From Candidatus Acetothermia bacterium (GTDB lineage: Bacteria; Bipolaricaulota; Bipolaricaulia; Bipolaricaulales; Bipolaricaulaceae), in contig PUMK01000192.1 in the NCBI GenBank assembly GCA_003551325.1, positions 1-5,965 on the forward strand: a stretch of 5,965 bases of DNA, written 5' to 3'. The translations under genes and the position numbers were made by a program. A model generated the notes under the pieces. It made no database searches and was not told the DNA's origin. It saw only the letters and a program-made list of their open reading frames with translations. Every line of letters starts with the position of its first letter. Position 1 is the stretch's first letter. Positions 1-5,494 of this stretch are shown here, piece after piece.

Positions 1-1
1 A

Positions 2-1468
2 TGGGAGGCGACCCCTATGCTGCCTCCGGAACTCGTGCTCTTGCCAAAGTGGTTCCCGATCAACCTGTACGCGTTTGCCTCTTGGGCACGGGGCACGATC
101 TTGCCCTTGGCCGTGGTGCGCGTGAAACGCCCAGTCTACCCGCTTCCGGAAGAGGCGCGCGTGGATGAGTTGTTTCCGGCGGGGAAGGAAGCCGCTGACT
201 ACACGCTGCCGGCGAAGCCCGGTGCTTGGGCCGCGCTGTTTCGGGTTGCCGATCGCCTCATGCGGCTGTGGGAGCGCCTCCCGTGGAGGCCTCTACGCAA
301 GCGGGCTCTACAGGCGGCTGAGGCGTGGATCCTGGCCCGGCAGGAAGCGGATGGCTGCTGGGGTGGCATTCAGCCGCCGTGGGTGTACTCCCTGATCGCC
401 CTTCAGACACTCGGACACGACGTCCGGAATCCGTGTATGCGCCGGGGAATTGCTGGTTTCGAACGCTATGCGATCCGCGAAGACGGTACCTTCAGGCTAC
501 AGTCGTGCATCTCCCCTGTGTGGGACACGGGGCTGGCGCTGCTCGGACTCCTCGACGCTGGACTCCCAGCCGATCACCCGGCACTCGTGAGAGCCGGCGC
601 GTGGCTCATCGACGAGCAGATCTTTGTCGGCGGAGACTGGCAGATGCGCTGCGCAGCCCCCCCTGGGGGGTGGGCGTTCGAACTGGACAACGATGTATAC
701 CCCGATACCGATGACACCGCGGTTGTGCTCATGGTATTGGACCGACTGGAACTACCGGAAGAGGCCAAAGCATTTGCGCTTTCGCGTGGAAAGCGCTGGC
801 TTGTGGGCATGCAATCCCGGGGGGGCGGCTGGGGGGCGTTCGACCGCAACAACACCCGTACGTTCCTACGGAAGATCCCGTTCGCCGATTTCGGCGAGCT
901 GCTCGACCCACCATCAGCGGACGTAACGGCCCACGTGGTGGAGTGCTTGAAACAACTCGGTGACCGCGCGGACCAACGCGCGGTGGCACGAGGGGTGAAG
1001 TACCTGCTCAGGGAACAGGAAGAGGACGGTTCCTGGTATGGCCGGTGGGGCGTCAACCACATCTACGGCACCGGTGCGGCAGCCCCCGCGCTGGCCGCCT
1101 GCGGTGAGTCGCCCGCCTCACCAGCAATGAAGAGGGCCAGTGCTTGGCTCCTCGGGAAGCAGAACGATGACGGCGGATGGGGAGAAGACGTCCTGAGCTA
1201 CCATCGAACGGAGCTGCGGGGAACCGGGGTGTCCACCGCATCGCAGACCGCTTGGGCCCTGATGGCCCTGTTGGCCGCCGGTGTGCGGGGAGAACCCATC
1301 GAGCGAGGCGTGGCTTACCTTGTTCGCACGCAGACGGCTGCGGGAACCTGGGAGGAGGAAGCGTTCACCGGCACAGGCTTTCCCACAGACTTCATGATCC
1401 GCTACGACCTGTACCGTCACTACTTCCCCCTGATGGCGCTGGGAAGGGCCCGGGGTGCATTGCGATGA
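2..1468 (+). CDS. shc: Squalene-hopene cyclase, C-terminal ~488 residues (5' end outside window)
   Basis: Triterpene cyclase that folds linear squalene into hopene/hopanol at the membrane, the committed step of hopanoid synthesis. The frame is open to the left edge and the first in-window ATG (17) lies inside the family alignment (LPPEL..LPKWFP.N.Y..ASWAR). About 150 residues of a ~630-residue enzyme are therefore missing upstream. Counting from that ATG, the protonating motif PDTDDTAV has its aspartates at residues 230, 232 and 233 (codons near 704-715). The conserved GGIQPPW is at 116-122 and GRWGVN at 342-347. The C-terminal aromatic cluster is GTGFPTDF with F455 and F459, plus Y463 and Y466 in RYDLYRHYFP. 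At least five QW repeats are visible (near 108-117, 264-275, 332-341, 380-390 and 438-446). All key catalytic features are present, so it should be active. A related C30/C35 cyclase (sporulenol type) is the main alternative. Its stop overlaps the ispH start (ATGA), so it is the upstream member of an operon supplied by the MEP pathway. Confidence 0.96.
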   Translation, partial: WEATPMLPPELVLLPKWFPINLYAFASWARGTILPLAVVRVKRPVYPLPEEARVDELFPAGKEAADYTLPAKPGAWAALFRVADRLMRLWERLPWRPLRKRALQAAEAWILARQEADGCWGGIQPPWVYSLIALQTLGHDVRNPCMRRGIAGFERYAIREDGTFRLQSCISPVWDTGLALLGLLDAGLPADHPALVRAGAWLIDEQIFVGGDWQMRCAAPPGGWAFELDNDVYPDTDDTAVVLMVLDRLELPEEAKAFALSRGKRWLVGMQSRGGGWGAFDRNNTRTFLRKIPFADFGELLDPPSADVTAHVVECLKQLGDRADQRAVARGVKYLLREQEEDGSWYGRWGVNHIYGTGAAAPALAACGESPASPAMKRASAWLLGKQNDDGGWGEDVLSYHRTELRGTGVSTASQTAWALMALLAAGVRGEPIERGVAYLVRTQTAAGTWEEEAFTGTGFPTDFMIRYDLYRHYFPLMALGRARGALR

Positions 1469-2319
1469 CGATCGAGCTGGCCCAGGTGTACGGCTTCTGC
1501 CCCGGTGTCCGCCGCGCCGTGGAGATGGTGAACCGCCATCTCCACAGTGATGGGCCGTTGGCGACGTTGGGCGCGATTGTCCACAACGCACAAGTGGTCG
1601 ATGCTCTCGCGGCCCGTGGGGCACGCGTTGCGGAGGATCTGGAGAGCGTCCGCGAACCAGCCGTGGCCATTACCGCGCACGGGGCAGGTAAGGCGCTGTA
1701 CCAGGAACTCGCCAGGCGCGACCTCGAGCTCGTTGACACCACCTGCCCCATCGTCAAGCGAGCTCAGGAGGCAGCAAAACATCTGGCAGAGAACGGTTAC
1801 GCAGTGATCATCTACGGAGAGGCGGCACACCCGGAGGTGAAGGGCCTCCTGAGCTGGACAGAGGGCTGGGGACATGCCACGCTGGACCCCAACGCCGTCC
1901 CCCCGCCTCGCGGGGGAAAGCTCGCGGTGATCTCGCAGACCACCAAGGGCCAGGAGGCCTTCTGGACCTTTGTCAAACACATGGTGGAACGCATGAAGAC
2001 CAACATACAGGAGATGCACGTCGTGGACACCACGTGCCCGGAAACCGGGAGGCGCTACGACAGCGCGCGGGCGCTGGCTCAAAGGGTGGACGCCATCCTC
2101 GTGGTGGGTTCGCGCAACTCCGCGAATACCCGGAAGCTCGCCGAGACATGCCAGGAAACGGGTGTACGCACGCATTTCATCGAATCCGCAGATGAGATCG
2201 AAGGGCGCTGGTTCAGCGGCGTGGACAGGGTGGGGGTGACGGCCGGGGCGTCGACCCCGGACGAAGCAATCGAACAGGTGATCGACCGCCTCAGGGCGTT
2301 GCGTAGAGGAGGGGTGTGA
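1465..2319 (+). CDS. ispH: 4-hydroxy-3-methylbut-2-enyl diphosphate reductase (IspH/LytB)
   Basis: Cytoplasmic [4Fe-4S] enzyme catalysing the last MEP-pathway step, HMBPP to IPP and DMAPP. The protein has 284 residues, normal for the family. The three cluster-binding cysteines are present in their usual contexts: C12 (GFCPGVRRAV), C94 (VDTTCPIV) and C191 (VDTTCPETGRRYDS). The substrate-site residues also appear: H40 in VHN, H72 in AHG, H122 and E124 in AHPEV, T160 in SQTTKG, S216/N218 in VGSRNS and S263 in GASTPD. The ATG at 1465 is chosen because it puts the first cysteine at position 12 and overlaps the shc stop in an ATGA. The open frame upstream of it is only a shadow of shc. No strong Shine-Dalgarno is visible, so translation is probably coupled to shc. 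Placing IspH directly behind the cyclase links precursor supply to hopanoid output; it may also be the sole IspH of the cell. No residue appears missing. Confidence 0.97.
   Translation: MTIELAQVYGFCPGVRRAVEMVNRHLHSDGPLATLGAIVHNAQVVDALAARGARVAEDLESVREPAVAITAHGAGKALYQELARRDLELVDTTCPIVKRAQEAAKHLAENGYAVIIYGEAAHPEVKGLLSWTEGWGHATLDPNAVPPPRGGKLAVISQTTKGQEAFWTFVKHMVERMKTNIQEMHVVDTTCPETGRRYDSARALAQRVDAILVVGSRNSANTRKLAETCQETGVRTHFIESADEIEGRWFSGVDRVGVTAGASTPDEAIEQVIDRLRALRRGGV
2305..2314 (+). promoter_or_regulatory. Strong ribosome binding site for the YjbQ-family gene
   Basis: The purine run AGAGGAGGGG contains AGGAGG (2307-2312), 8 nt before the ATG at 2321. It lies within the last codons of ispH. 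It fixes the upstream ATG as the start rather than the in-frame ATG at 2348. It also suggests this gene is initiated independently, unlike its two operon neighbours, which lack good Shine-Dalgarno sequences. Confidence 0.8.
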
Positions 2320-2320
2320 C

Positions 2321-2806
2321 ATGAAAGCTCCAACAAGCGTGCACCGGATGGTGCGACCACAGGTACAGACGTTGTCGTTCAGCGTGCTGCCCGACCGGGC
2401 ACCACAACTCATCGACATCACGGAGAAGGTGGAACAGCTCATCGCACAGGCCGGTGTCTCCTCGGGGTTTGCTGTCGTCTTCTGCCGACATACCACCGCG
2501 GCCATCCGCATCAACGAGAACGAGCCGCTGTTGCTCTCCGACATGGAGGCGTTCCTCGAGCGTGTGGCGCCGAGAGAACACAACTACCGGCACAACGACT
2601 TCTCGATCCGCACCCACAACATGACCGAGGATGAGTGCCCCAACGGCCACGCACATTGCCAACACCTGCTGCTGGGGGCCTCGGAGATCGTGCCCCTTCA
2701 AGAGGGGCGGCTGTCGCTGGGCCGTTGGCAGCGGTTGTTCTTGGTGGAGCTTGACCGACCAGGTCGCGAACGTGAAGTGCTGGTGCAGGTGTTCGGTTGC
2801 GCATGA
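2321..2806 (+). CDS. yjbQ: YjbQ/UPF0047 family protein (secondary thiamine-phosphate synthase-like)
   Basis: Small soluble protein of the widespread UPF0047 family. E. coli YjbQ can weakly replace ThiE (thiamine-phosphate synthase) in vivo, but the true physiological role of the family is unsettled. The 161-residue product carries the family motifs in order: RHTTAAIRINENEP (56-69), NYRHND (88-93), CPNGHAHCQHLLLG (106-119) and a C-terminal GRWQRLFLVELDRP (134-147). The conserved His/Asp/Asn residues of these motifs are the likely metal or phosphate ligands, and members are typically trimeric. It is about 20 residues longer than the usual ~140, mostly from an N-terminal extension before the first core strand. 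A start at 2348 would give normal length but lacks the Shine-Dalgarno. It follows ispH with a 1-nt gap, and its stop overlaps the next start. No thi gene is visible nearby, so a thiamine role is not supported by context. The family call is firm; the function is not. Confidence 0.92.
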   Translation: MKAPTSVHRMVRPQVQTLSFSVLPDRAPQLIDITEKVEQLIAQAGVSSGFAVVFCRHTTAAIRINENEPLLLSDMEAFLERVAPREHNYRHNDFSIRTHNMTEDECPNGHAHCQHLLLGASEIVPLQEGRLSLGRWQRLFLVELDRPGREREVLVQVFGCA

Positions 2807-3237
2807 GCAGCGAAGGGGAACGACTCCGCGAGGTTCCGCCAGCAGAGCGTGTGCTGTTGCTCCCCCATTGCCTCCGCCCCAGTGCCACCTGTCCCGGTAG
2901 GCCTTCCAAGGAAGGGTTTCAGTGCCCCGAAGACTGTCAGGAACCTTGCGCTATCCGTCGTCTCAAGGAGGAGGCGCTGTCCTTGGGCTATAAGGCCGTG
3001 TGCATTGCTCCAGGAGGCGCACTGGCATTGCGCTTTCTGAAAGCCCAGGAACCCAAAGGCGTGGTGGCCATTGCCTGCCACAAGGAACTCGCTGAGGGTG
3101 TGGAAGCCGTAGAAGAACTGGAAGGGCCCGTCCCGGAAGTTGCCACCCTTCCTCTCTCCGAAGACGGCTGTGTGGACACCAAGGTCGACCTCGACGCGGC
3201 GCTCGAGCTCCTGCGACGCGGCGTTGAGGTCCGTTAA
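2803..3237 (+). CDS. DUF116-family cysteine-rich protein, function unknown
   Basis: This 144-residue soluble protein matches the DUF116 pattern: a hydrophobic strand followed by LLPHCLR (19-25), a cysteine-rich segment, then GYKAVCIAPGG (62-72), GVVAIACHKEL (86-96) and a C-terminal GCVDTKVDLD (122-131). Eight cysteines are present, at 23, 30, 41, 45, 49, 67, 92 and 123. The CP..C...C cluster at 41-49 together with C23 and C30 looks like a metal or Fe-S site (inference). DUF116 has no established biochemical function that I can state. Some family members carry N-terminal membrane helices; this one does not and is a minimal domain. The ATG at 2803 overlaps the yjbQ stop (ATGA); a TTG two codons earlier is possible but less likely. 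It ends the operon behind shc, ispH and yjbQ. Co-transcription with the Fe-S enzyme IspH hints at a redox or cluster-related job, but this is only guilt by association. Confidence 0.85.
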   Translation: MSSEGERLREVPPAERVLLLPHCLRPSATCPGRPSKEGFQCPEDCQEPCAIRRLKEEALSLGYKAVCIAPGGALALRFLKAQEPKGVVAIACHKELAEGVEAVEELEGPVPEVATLPLSEDGCVDTKVDLDAALELLRRGVEVR

Positions 3238-3249
3238 CCGTCCTGGCCC

Positions 3250-3273
3250 GCGTGCAGGCGCTGCCCGCCACGC
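3250..3273. terminator. Possible GC-rich hairpin between convergent genes
   Basis: The 69-base gap between the DUF116 stop and the convergent MoeB-rhodanese stop holds an imperfect inverted repeat. The arms are GCGTG (3250-3254) and CACGC (3269-3273), with an inner GGC/GCC pairing (3257-3259 with 3263-3265). It sits where both transcripts should end. There is no T-tract on either strand, so it does not fit an intrinsic terminator well and may merely slow the polymerase or stabilise 3' ends. Confidence 0.3.
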
Positions 3274-3306
3274 CGCTCTCCTGCCCCGTCCGATGATCCG
3301 TGCTCG

Positions 3307-4473
3307 TCAGTAGAGCGGCAACGAGGGATCCACATCGTTGGCCCAGGCGTGGAGGCCGCCCTTCAGGTTCCGCACAGCCTCGAACCCATCCTGCCGCAAC
3401 ATGCTCAGCGCCCGCGCCGAACGCACCCCTGTACGACAGATGAGCACGATCATCTGGTCGCGTGGCAAATCCGTCAGACGTCCCTTGAGTTCACGGAGGG
3501 GAATGCGGCGCGCTCCCTCGATGCTGGCGATCGCCCACTCCCCGGGTTCGCGCACATCGAGAAGGAGGATCCGGTCTCCTCGATCGAGGCACTCTTTGAG
3601 CCGACGAGGGCTGATCTCCCACTCGGGCGCGAGGTCGTCGGCTACCTGGGCCGTGCGGCCGGGCACGCCGCAGAACACGTCGTAGTCGATGAGCTCCGTG
3701 ATGGTCGGGTGTGCTCCGCAGACGGCACAACCTGGAGCTTTGGCGACGGTAACGTGGTCCATACGTTGCTCCACAGCATCGTACATGAGGAGCACACCCA
3801 CAAGAGGCTTGCCCACACCAAGGATGAGCTTCAGGGCTTCTGTCGCCTGAACGGTACCAATGACGCCCGGCAGGACACCCAGAATTCCGGACTGGGCACA
3901 CGTCGGCACCATCTCTGGCGGAGGAGGCACGGGGAAGAGACAGCGATAACAGGGACCGCTCCGCGCGTCAAAGACCGAAGCCTGGCCCTGGAAACCGGAG
4001 ACCGCACCGTAGATGTTGGGCTTCCCCGTCAGCACACACAGGTCATTGGACAGATAACGGGTGGGGAGGTTGTCCGATCCGTCGATGATGATGTCGTAGG
4101 GTTCCGCTAGGCGCATCGCGTTGCTTGCTACGAACGGTTCATCCAGCGCGTCGACGTGGATCGAAGGATTCAGATCGAGCATACGCTGCCGTGCCGAGAC
4201 CACTTTGCGCTCGCCGATCGTGCGCGTCGCATGCAGGACCTGCCGGTGAAGATTCGACGCCTCGACCACGTCGAAGTCCACGATTCCAATCCGCCCGACA
4301 CCAGCGGCCGCAAGGTAGAGCGCCACAGGGCTACCAAGGCCACCCGTTCCAATCAGAAGAACACTTGCCCGACTCAGCTTGCGCTGTCCATCCAGTCCGA
4401 CCTTGTCAAGGACGATCTGGCGCGCGTAGCGAACGATCGCGTCGTTGGACAGAGGTGGCATCTGGTCGATCAT
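3307..4473 (-). CDS. moeZ: MoeB/ThiF-type adenylyltransferase fused to rhodanese (MoeZ-like sulfur-carrier activator)
   Basis: E1-like cytoplasmic enzyme that adenylates the C-terminal Gly-Gly of a ubiquitin-like sulfur carrier (MoaD/ThiS/CysO type), then passes sulfur from its rhodanese domain to form the thiocarboxylate. The E1 domain covers residues 1-~265. It has the nucleotide loop GTGGLGSP (42-49), NLHRQ (74-78), K90, Mg/ATP-site D134 in DGSDN, the conserved C192 in PTCAQSGILG, and zinc CxxC pairs C175/C178 and C249/C252. The rhodanese domain (~285-388) has the active-site loop CRTGVRS with C346, ending in the typical GGLHAW...DVDPSLPLY. The 388-residue length fits MoeZ/MOCS3 proteins. 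The start at 4473 is chosen because GGGAGGAG precedes it and family members begin near this point. Upstream in-frame starts (ATG 4485, 4500, 4536; TTG 4548) lack placed ribosome sites. No carrier gene is in the window, so target pathway (molybdopterin, thiamine, cysteine or tRNA thiolation) is undetermined. Confidence 0.94.
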   Translation of the reverse strand: MIDQMPPLSNDAIVRYARQIVLDKVGLDGQRKLSRASVLLIGTGGLGSPVALYLAAAGVGRIGIVDFDVVEASNLHRQVLHATRTIGERKVVSARQRMLDLNPSIHVDALDEPFVASNAMRLAEPYDIIIDGSDNLPTRYLSNDLCVLTGKPNIYGAVSGFQGQASVFDARSGPCYRCLFPVPPPPEMVPTCAQSGILGVLPGVIGTVQATEALKLILGVGKPLVGVLLMYDAVEQRMDHVTVAKAPGCAVCGAHPTITELIDYDVFCGVPGRTAQVADDLAPEWEISPRRLKECLDRGDRILLLDVREPGEWAIASIEGARRIPLRELKGRLTDLPRDQMIVLICRTGVRSARALSMLRQDGFEAVRNLKGGLHAWANDVDPSLPLY

Positions 4474-4475
4474 CG

Positions 4476-4483
4476 CTCCTCCC
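4476..4483 (-). promoter_or_regulatory. Ribosome binding site deciding the MoeZ-like start
   Basis: On the minus strand GGGAGGAG lies just ahead of the ATG at 4473, with 4 nt between GGAGG and the ATG. Spacing is on the short side but complementarity is strong. None of the longer in-frame starts has a comparable, well-placed site. Confidence 0.65.
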
Positions 4484-4534
4484 ATGGCTGCCGGGGGCAT
4501 CTTCCTATGACCACTGCCCCCTTGATCAGGATTC

Positions 4535-4540
4535 ATTGTA
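4535..4540 (-). promoter_or_regulatory. Candidate -10 box for the MoeZ-like gene
   Basis: The minus-strand hexamer TACAAT matches five of six bases of the sigma70 -10 consensus. Transcription would begin near 4528, giving a leader of about 55 nt to the ATG at 4473. No convincing -35 box stands 16-18 nt upstream (the bases there resemble GAGGTG) and there is no extended TGn, so this promoter is weak or needs an activator. If real, it makes the longer TTG (4548) and ATG (4536) starts impossible. Confidence 0.35.
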
Positions 4541-4584
4541 CCGCTCAACGATACTCACACCTCTACGCGGCGCCCGATCGCGGG

Positions 4585-4613
4585 TTGACGCACAGCGCAC
4601 CGAACAGTAGGAT
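4585..4613 (+). promoter_or_regulatory. Sigma70-type promoter of the DeoR-family regulator gene
   Basis: TTGACG (4585-4590, five of six to TTGACA) is followed by a 17-nt spacer and TAGGAT (4608-4613, four of six to TATAAT, with the key A2 and T6 kept). Transcription should start around 4619-4621, only about 13 nt before the ATG at 4633. This is the best promoter match in the window and faces the regulator gene. Confidence 0.65.
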
Positions 4614-4632
4614 CATTTCGCAAGTAGACGCT

Positions 4633-5460
4633 ATGAAGCGCAATAAGAAGAAGCCACGCCGGATCCTGACCGCCCATCGACGCCAGATGACGCTGGAAAG
4701 GGTGCGGGAACGTGGTGTGGTGAAAACCTCGGAACTGTCGCAGGCATTCGCCGTATCCGCCATGACGGTGCGCAATGACCTCAACGCACTTGCCGAGCAG
4801 GGTTCTCTGGTCCGTATCCACGGCGGCGCCATGGCCAAGGGCTGGCTCACCAACGAACCTTCCTACCAAGAGAAGACCGCCCTCCAGCTGGAGGAGAAGC
4901 GGGCCATCGGCACCAAGGCTGCTCAGCTCATCAAGCAAGGCATGGCTGTGTTCATCGGAAACGGCACCACCACGATGCACACGGTACACACCCTCGTCAA
5001 GCATCCGCCAGGCCGTTTCCGCGCGTTCACCAATGCGCTCAACCACGCCATGGAGCTGACCCAAGTCCCTGACGCCGAAGTCTACGTACTGGGGGGCTAT
5101 CTTCGCGGGGTGTCCTACGCCCTCGTCGGGAGCCTGGCCAGAGGAGCACTATCCGGTATCTACTTCGACCTTGCGCTCCTCGGAGCCAACGGGGTCAGCG
5201 CCCAGTACGGCGTCACAATCCCTTCGCTCGAAGAGGCGGAAACCGTAGCCGAAGTCGTCCAACGCGCCCGCCGCACCGTGCTGCTGGCTGATCACAGCAA
5301 GTTCGGCGTGGTGACACACGGTAAGGTCGCCGCCCTGCATGATGTCACGACCCTGGTCACCGACGATCGCCTCAGTGAAGACCACGTGAGGACCGCTCAG
5401 CAGATGGGTGTAGAGGTGGTTCTCGCCCCCCCCCAGCCTTCGACGAACCGCAACAGCTGA
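4633..5460 (+). CDS. DeoR/GlpR-family transcriptional repressor
   Basis: DNA-binding repressor that typically releases its operator on binding a phosphorylated sugar or polyol. The 275-residue protein has a DeoR winged helix-turn-helix: HRRQMTLERVRERG (15-28), ELSQAFAVSAMTVRNDLNAL (34-53) and LVRIHGGA (59-66). The GlpR-type effector domain follows, with the phosphate-binding GNGTTT (109-114), TNALNHAMEL (133-142), VLGGYLR (152-158), FDLALLGANGV (178-188) and LLADHSKFG (217-225). The ATG at 4633 leaves a basic N-terminal tail (MKRNKKKPRR) of about 12 extra residues. No Shine-Dalgarno precedes it; the next ATG (4687) would remove part of the first helix. The helix motif reads TVRNDL rather than the usual T(I/V)RRDL. 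It lies tail to tail with a UgpE-like permease, which suggests it controls that uptake system and perhaps itself. The family call is firm; the effector is unknown. Confidence 0.93.
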   Translation: MKRNKKKPRRILTAHRRQMTLERVRERGVVKTSELSQAFAVSAMTVRNDLNALAEQGSLVRIHGGAMAKGWLTNEPSYQEKTALQLEEKRAIGTKAAQLIKQGMAVFIGNGTTTMHTVHTLVKHPPGRFRAFTNALNHAMELTQVPDAEVYVLGGYLRGVSYALVGSLARGALSGIYFDLALLGANGVSAQYGVTIPSLEEAETVAEVVQRARRTVLLADHSKFGVVTHGKVAALHDVTTLVTDDRLSEDHVRTAQQMGVEVVLAPPQPSTNRNS

Positions 5461-5466
5461 CGCGAC

Positions 5467-5481
5467 ACCGCTTCTCGCGGT
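5467..5481. terminator. Weak hairpin between convergent regulator and permease genes
   Basis: ACCGC (5467-5471) and GCGGT (5477-5481) form a 5-bp stem with a 5-nt loop in the 34-base gap between the two convergent stops. It is followed on the plus strand by TGGCTTTCC, a poor T-tract, and by none on the minus strand. Position fits a shared bidirectional terminator but strength is low. Confidence 0.35.
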
Positions 5482-5494
5482 TGGCTTTCCAAAT

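Noticed and set aside
17..19. ATG at 17 as the true start of the cyclase gene
   Set aside because: The frame is open to the window edge, and this methionine falls inside the conserved family alignment; the N-terminal ~150 residues of a normal enzyme are missing.
1177..1464. Upstream in-frame extension of ispH
   Set aside because: It overlaps shc out of frame, looks like arginine/glycine-rich shadow translation, and would move the first cluster cysteine far from position 12.
1420..2583. 387-codon minus-strand open frame over ispH and yjbQ
   Set aside because: It is antisense to two genes with full family motifs; it shows no recognisable domain and is typical of long shadow frames in GC-rich DNA.
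2797..2802. TTG start two codons before the DUF116 ATG
   Set aside because: The ATG at 2803 forms the ATGA overlap seen elsewhere in this operon, and the TTG has no ribosome site of its own.
3349..4110. 253-codon plus-strand open frame opposite the MoeZ-like gene
   Set aside because: It is antisense to a gene with intact catalytic motifs and matches no family.
4474..4548. Longer starts (TTG 4548, ATG 4536, 4500, 4485) for the MoeZ-like protein
   Set aside because: The extra residues are low-complexity and not family-like, lack placed ribosome sites, and overlap the candidate -10 box.
4156..4632. 159-residue N-terminal extension of the DeoR-family regulator
   Set aside because: It runs antisense through the MoeZ-like gene and across the promoter region; the family fold begins just after the ATG at 4633.
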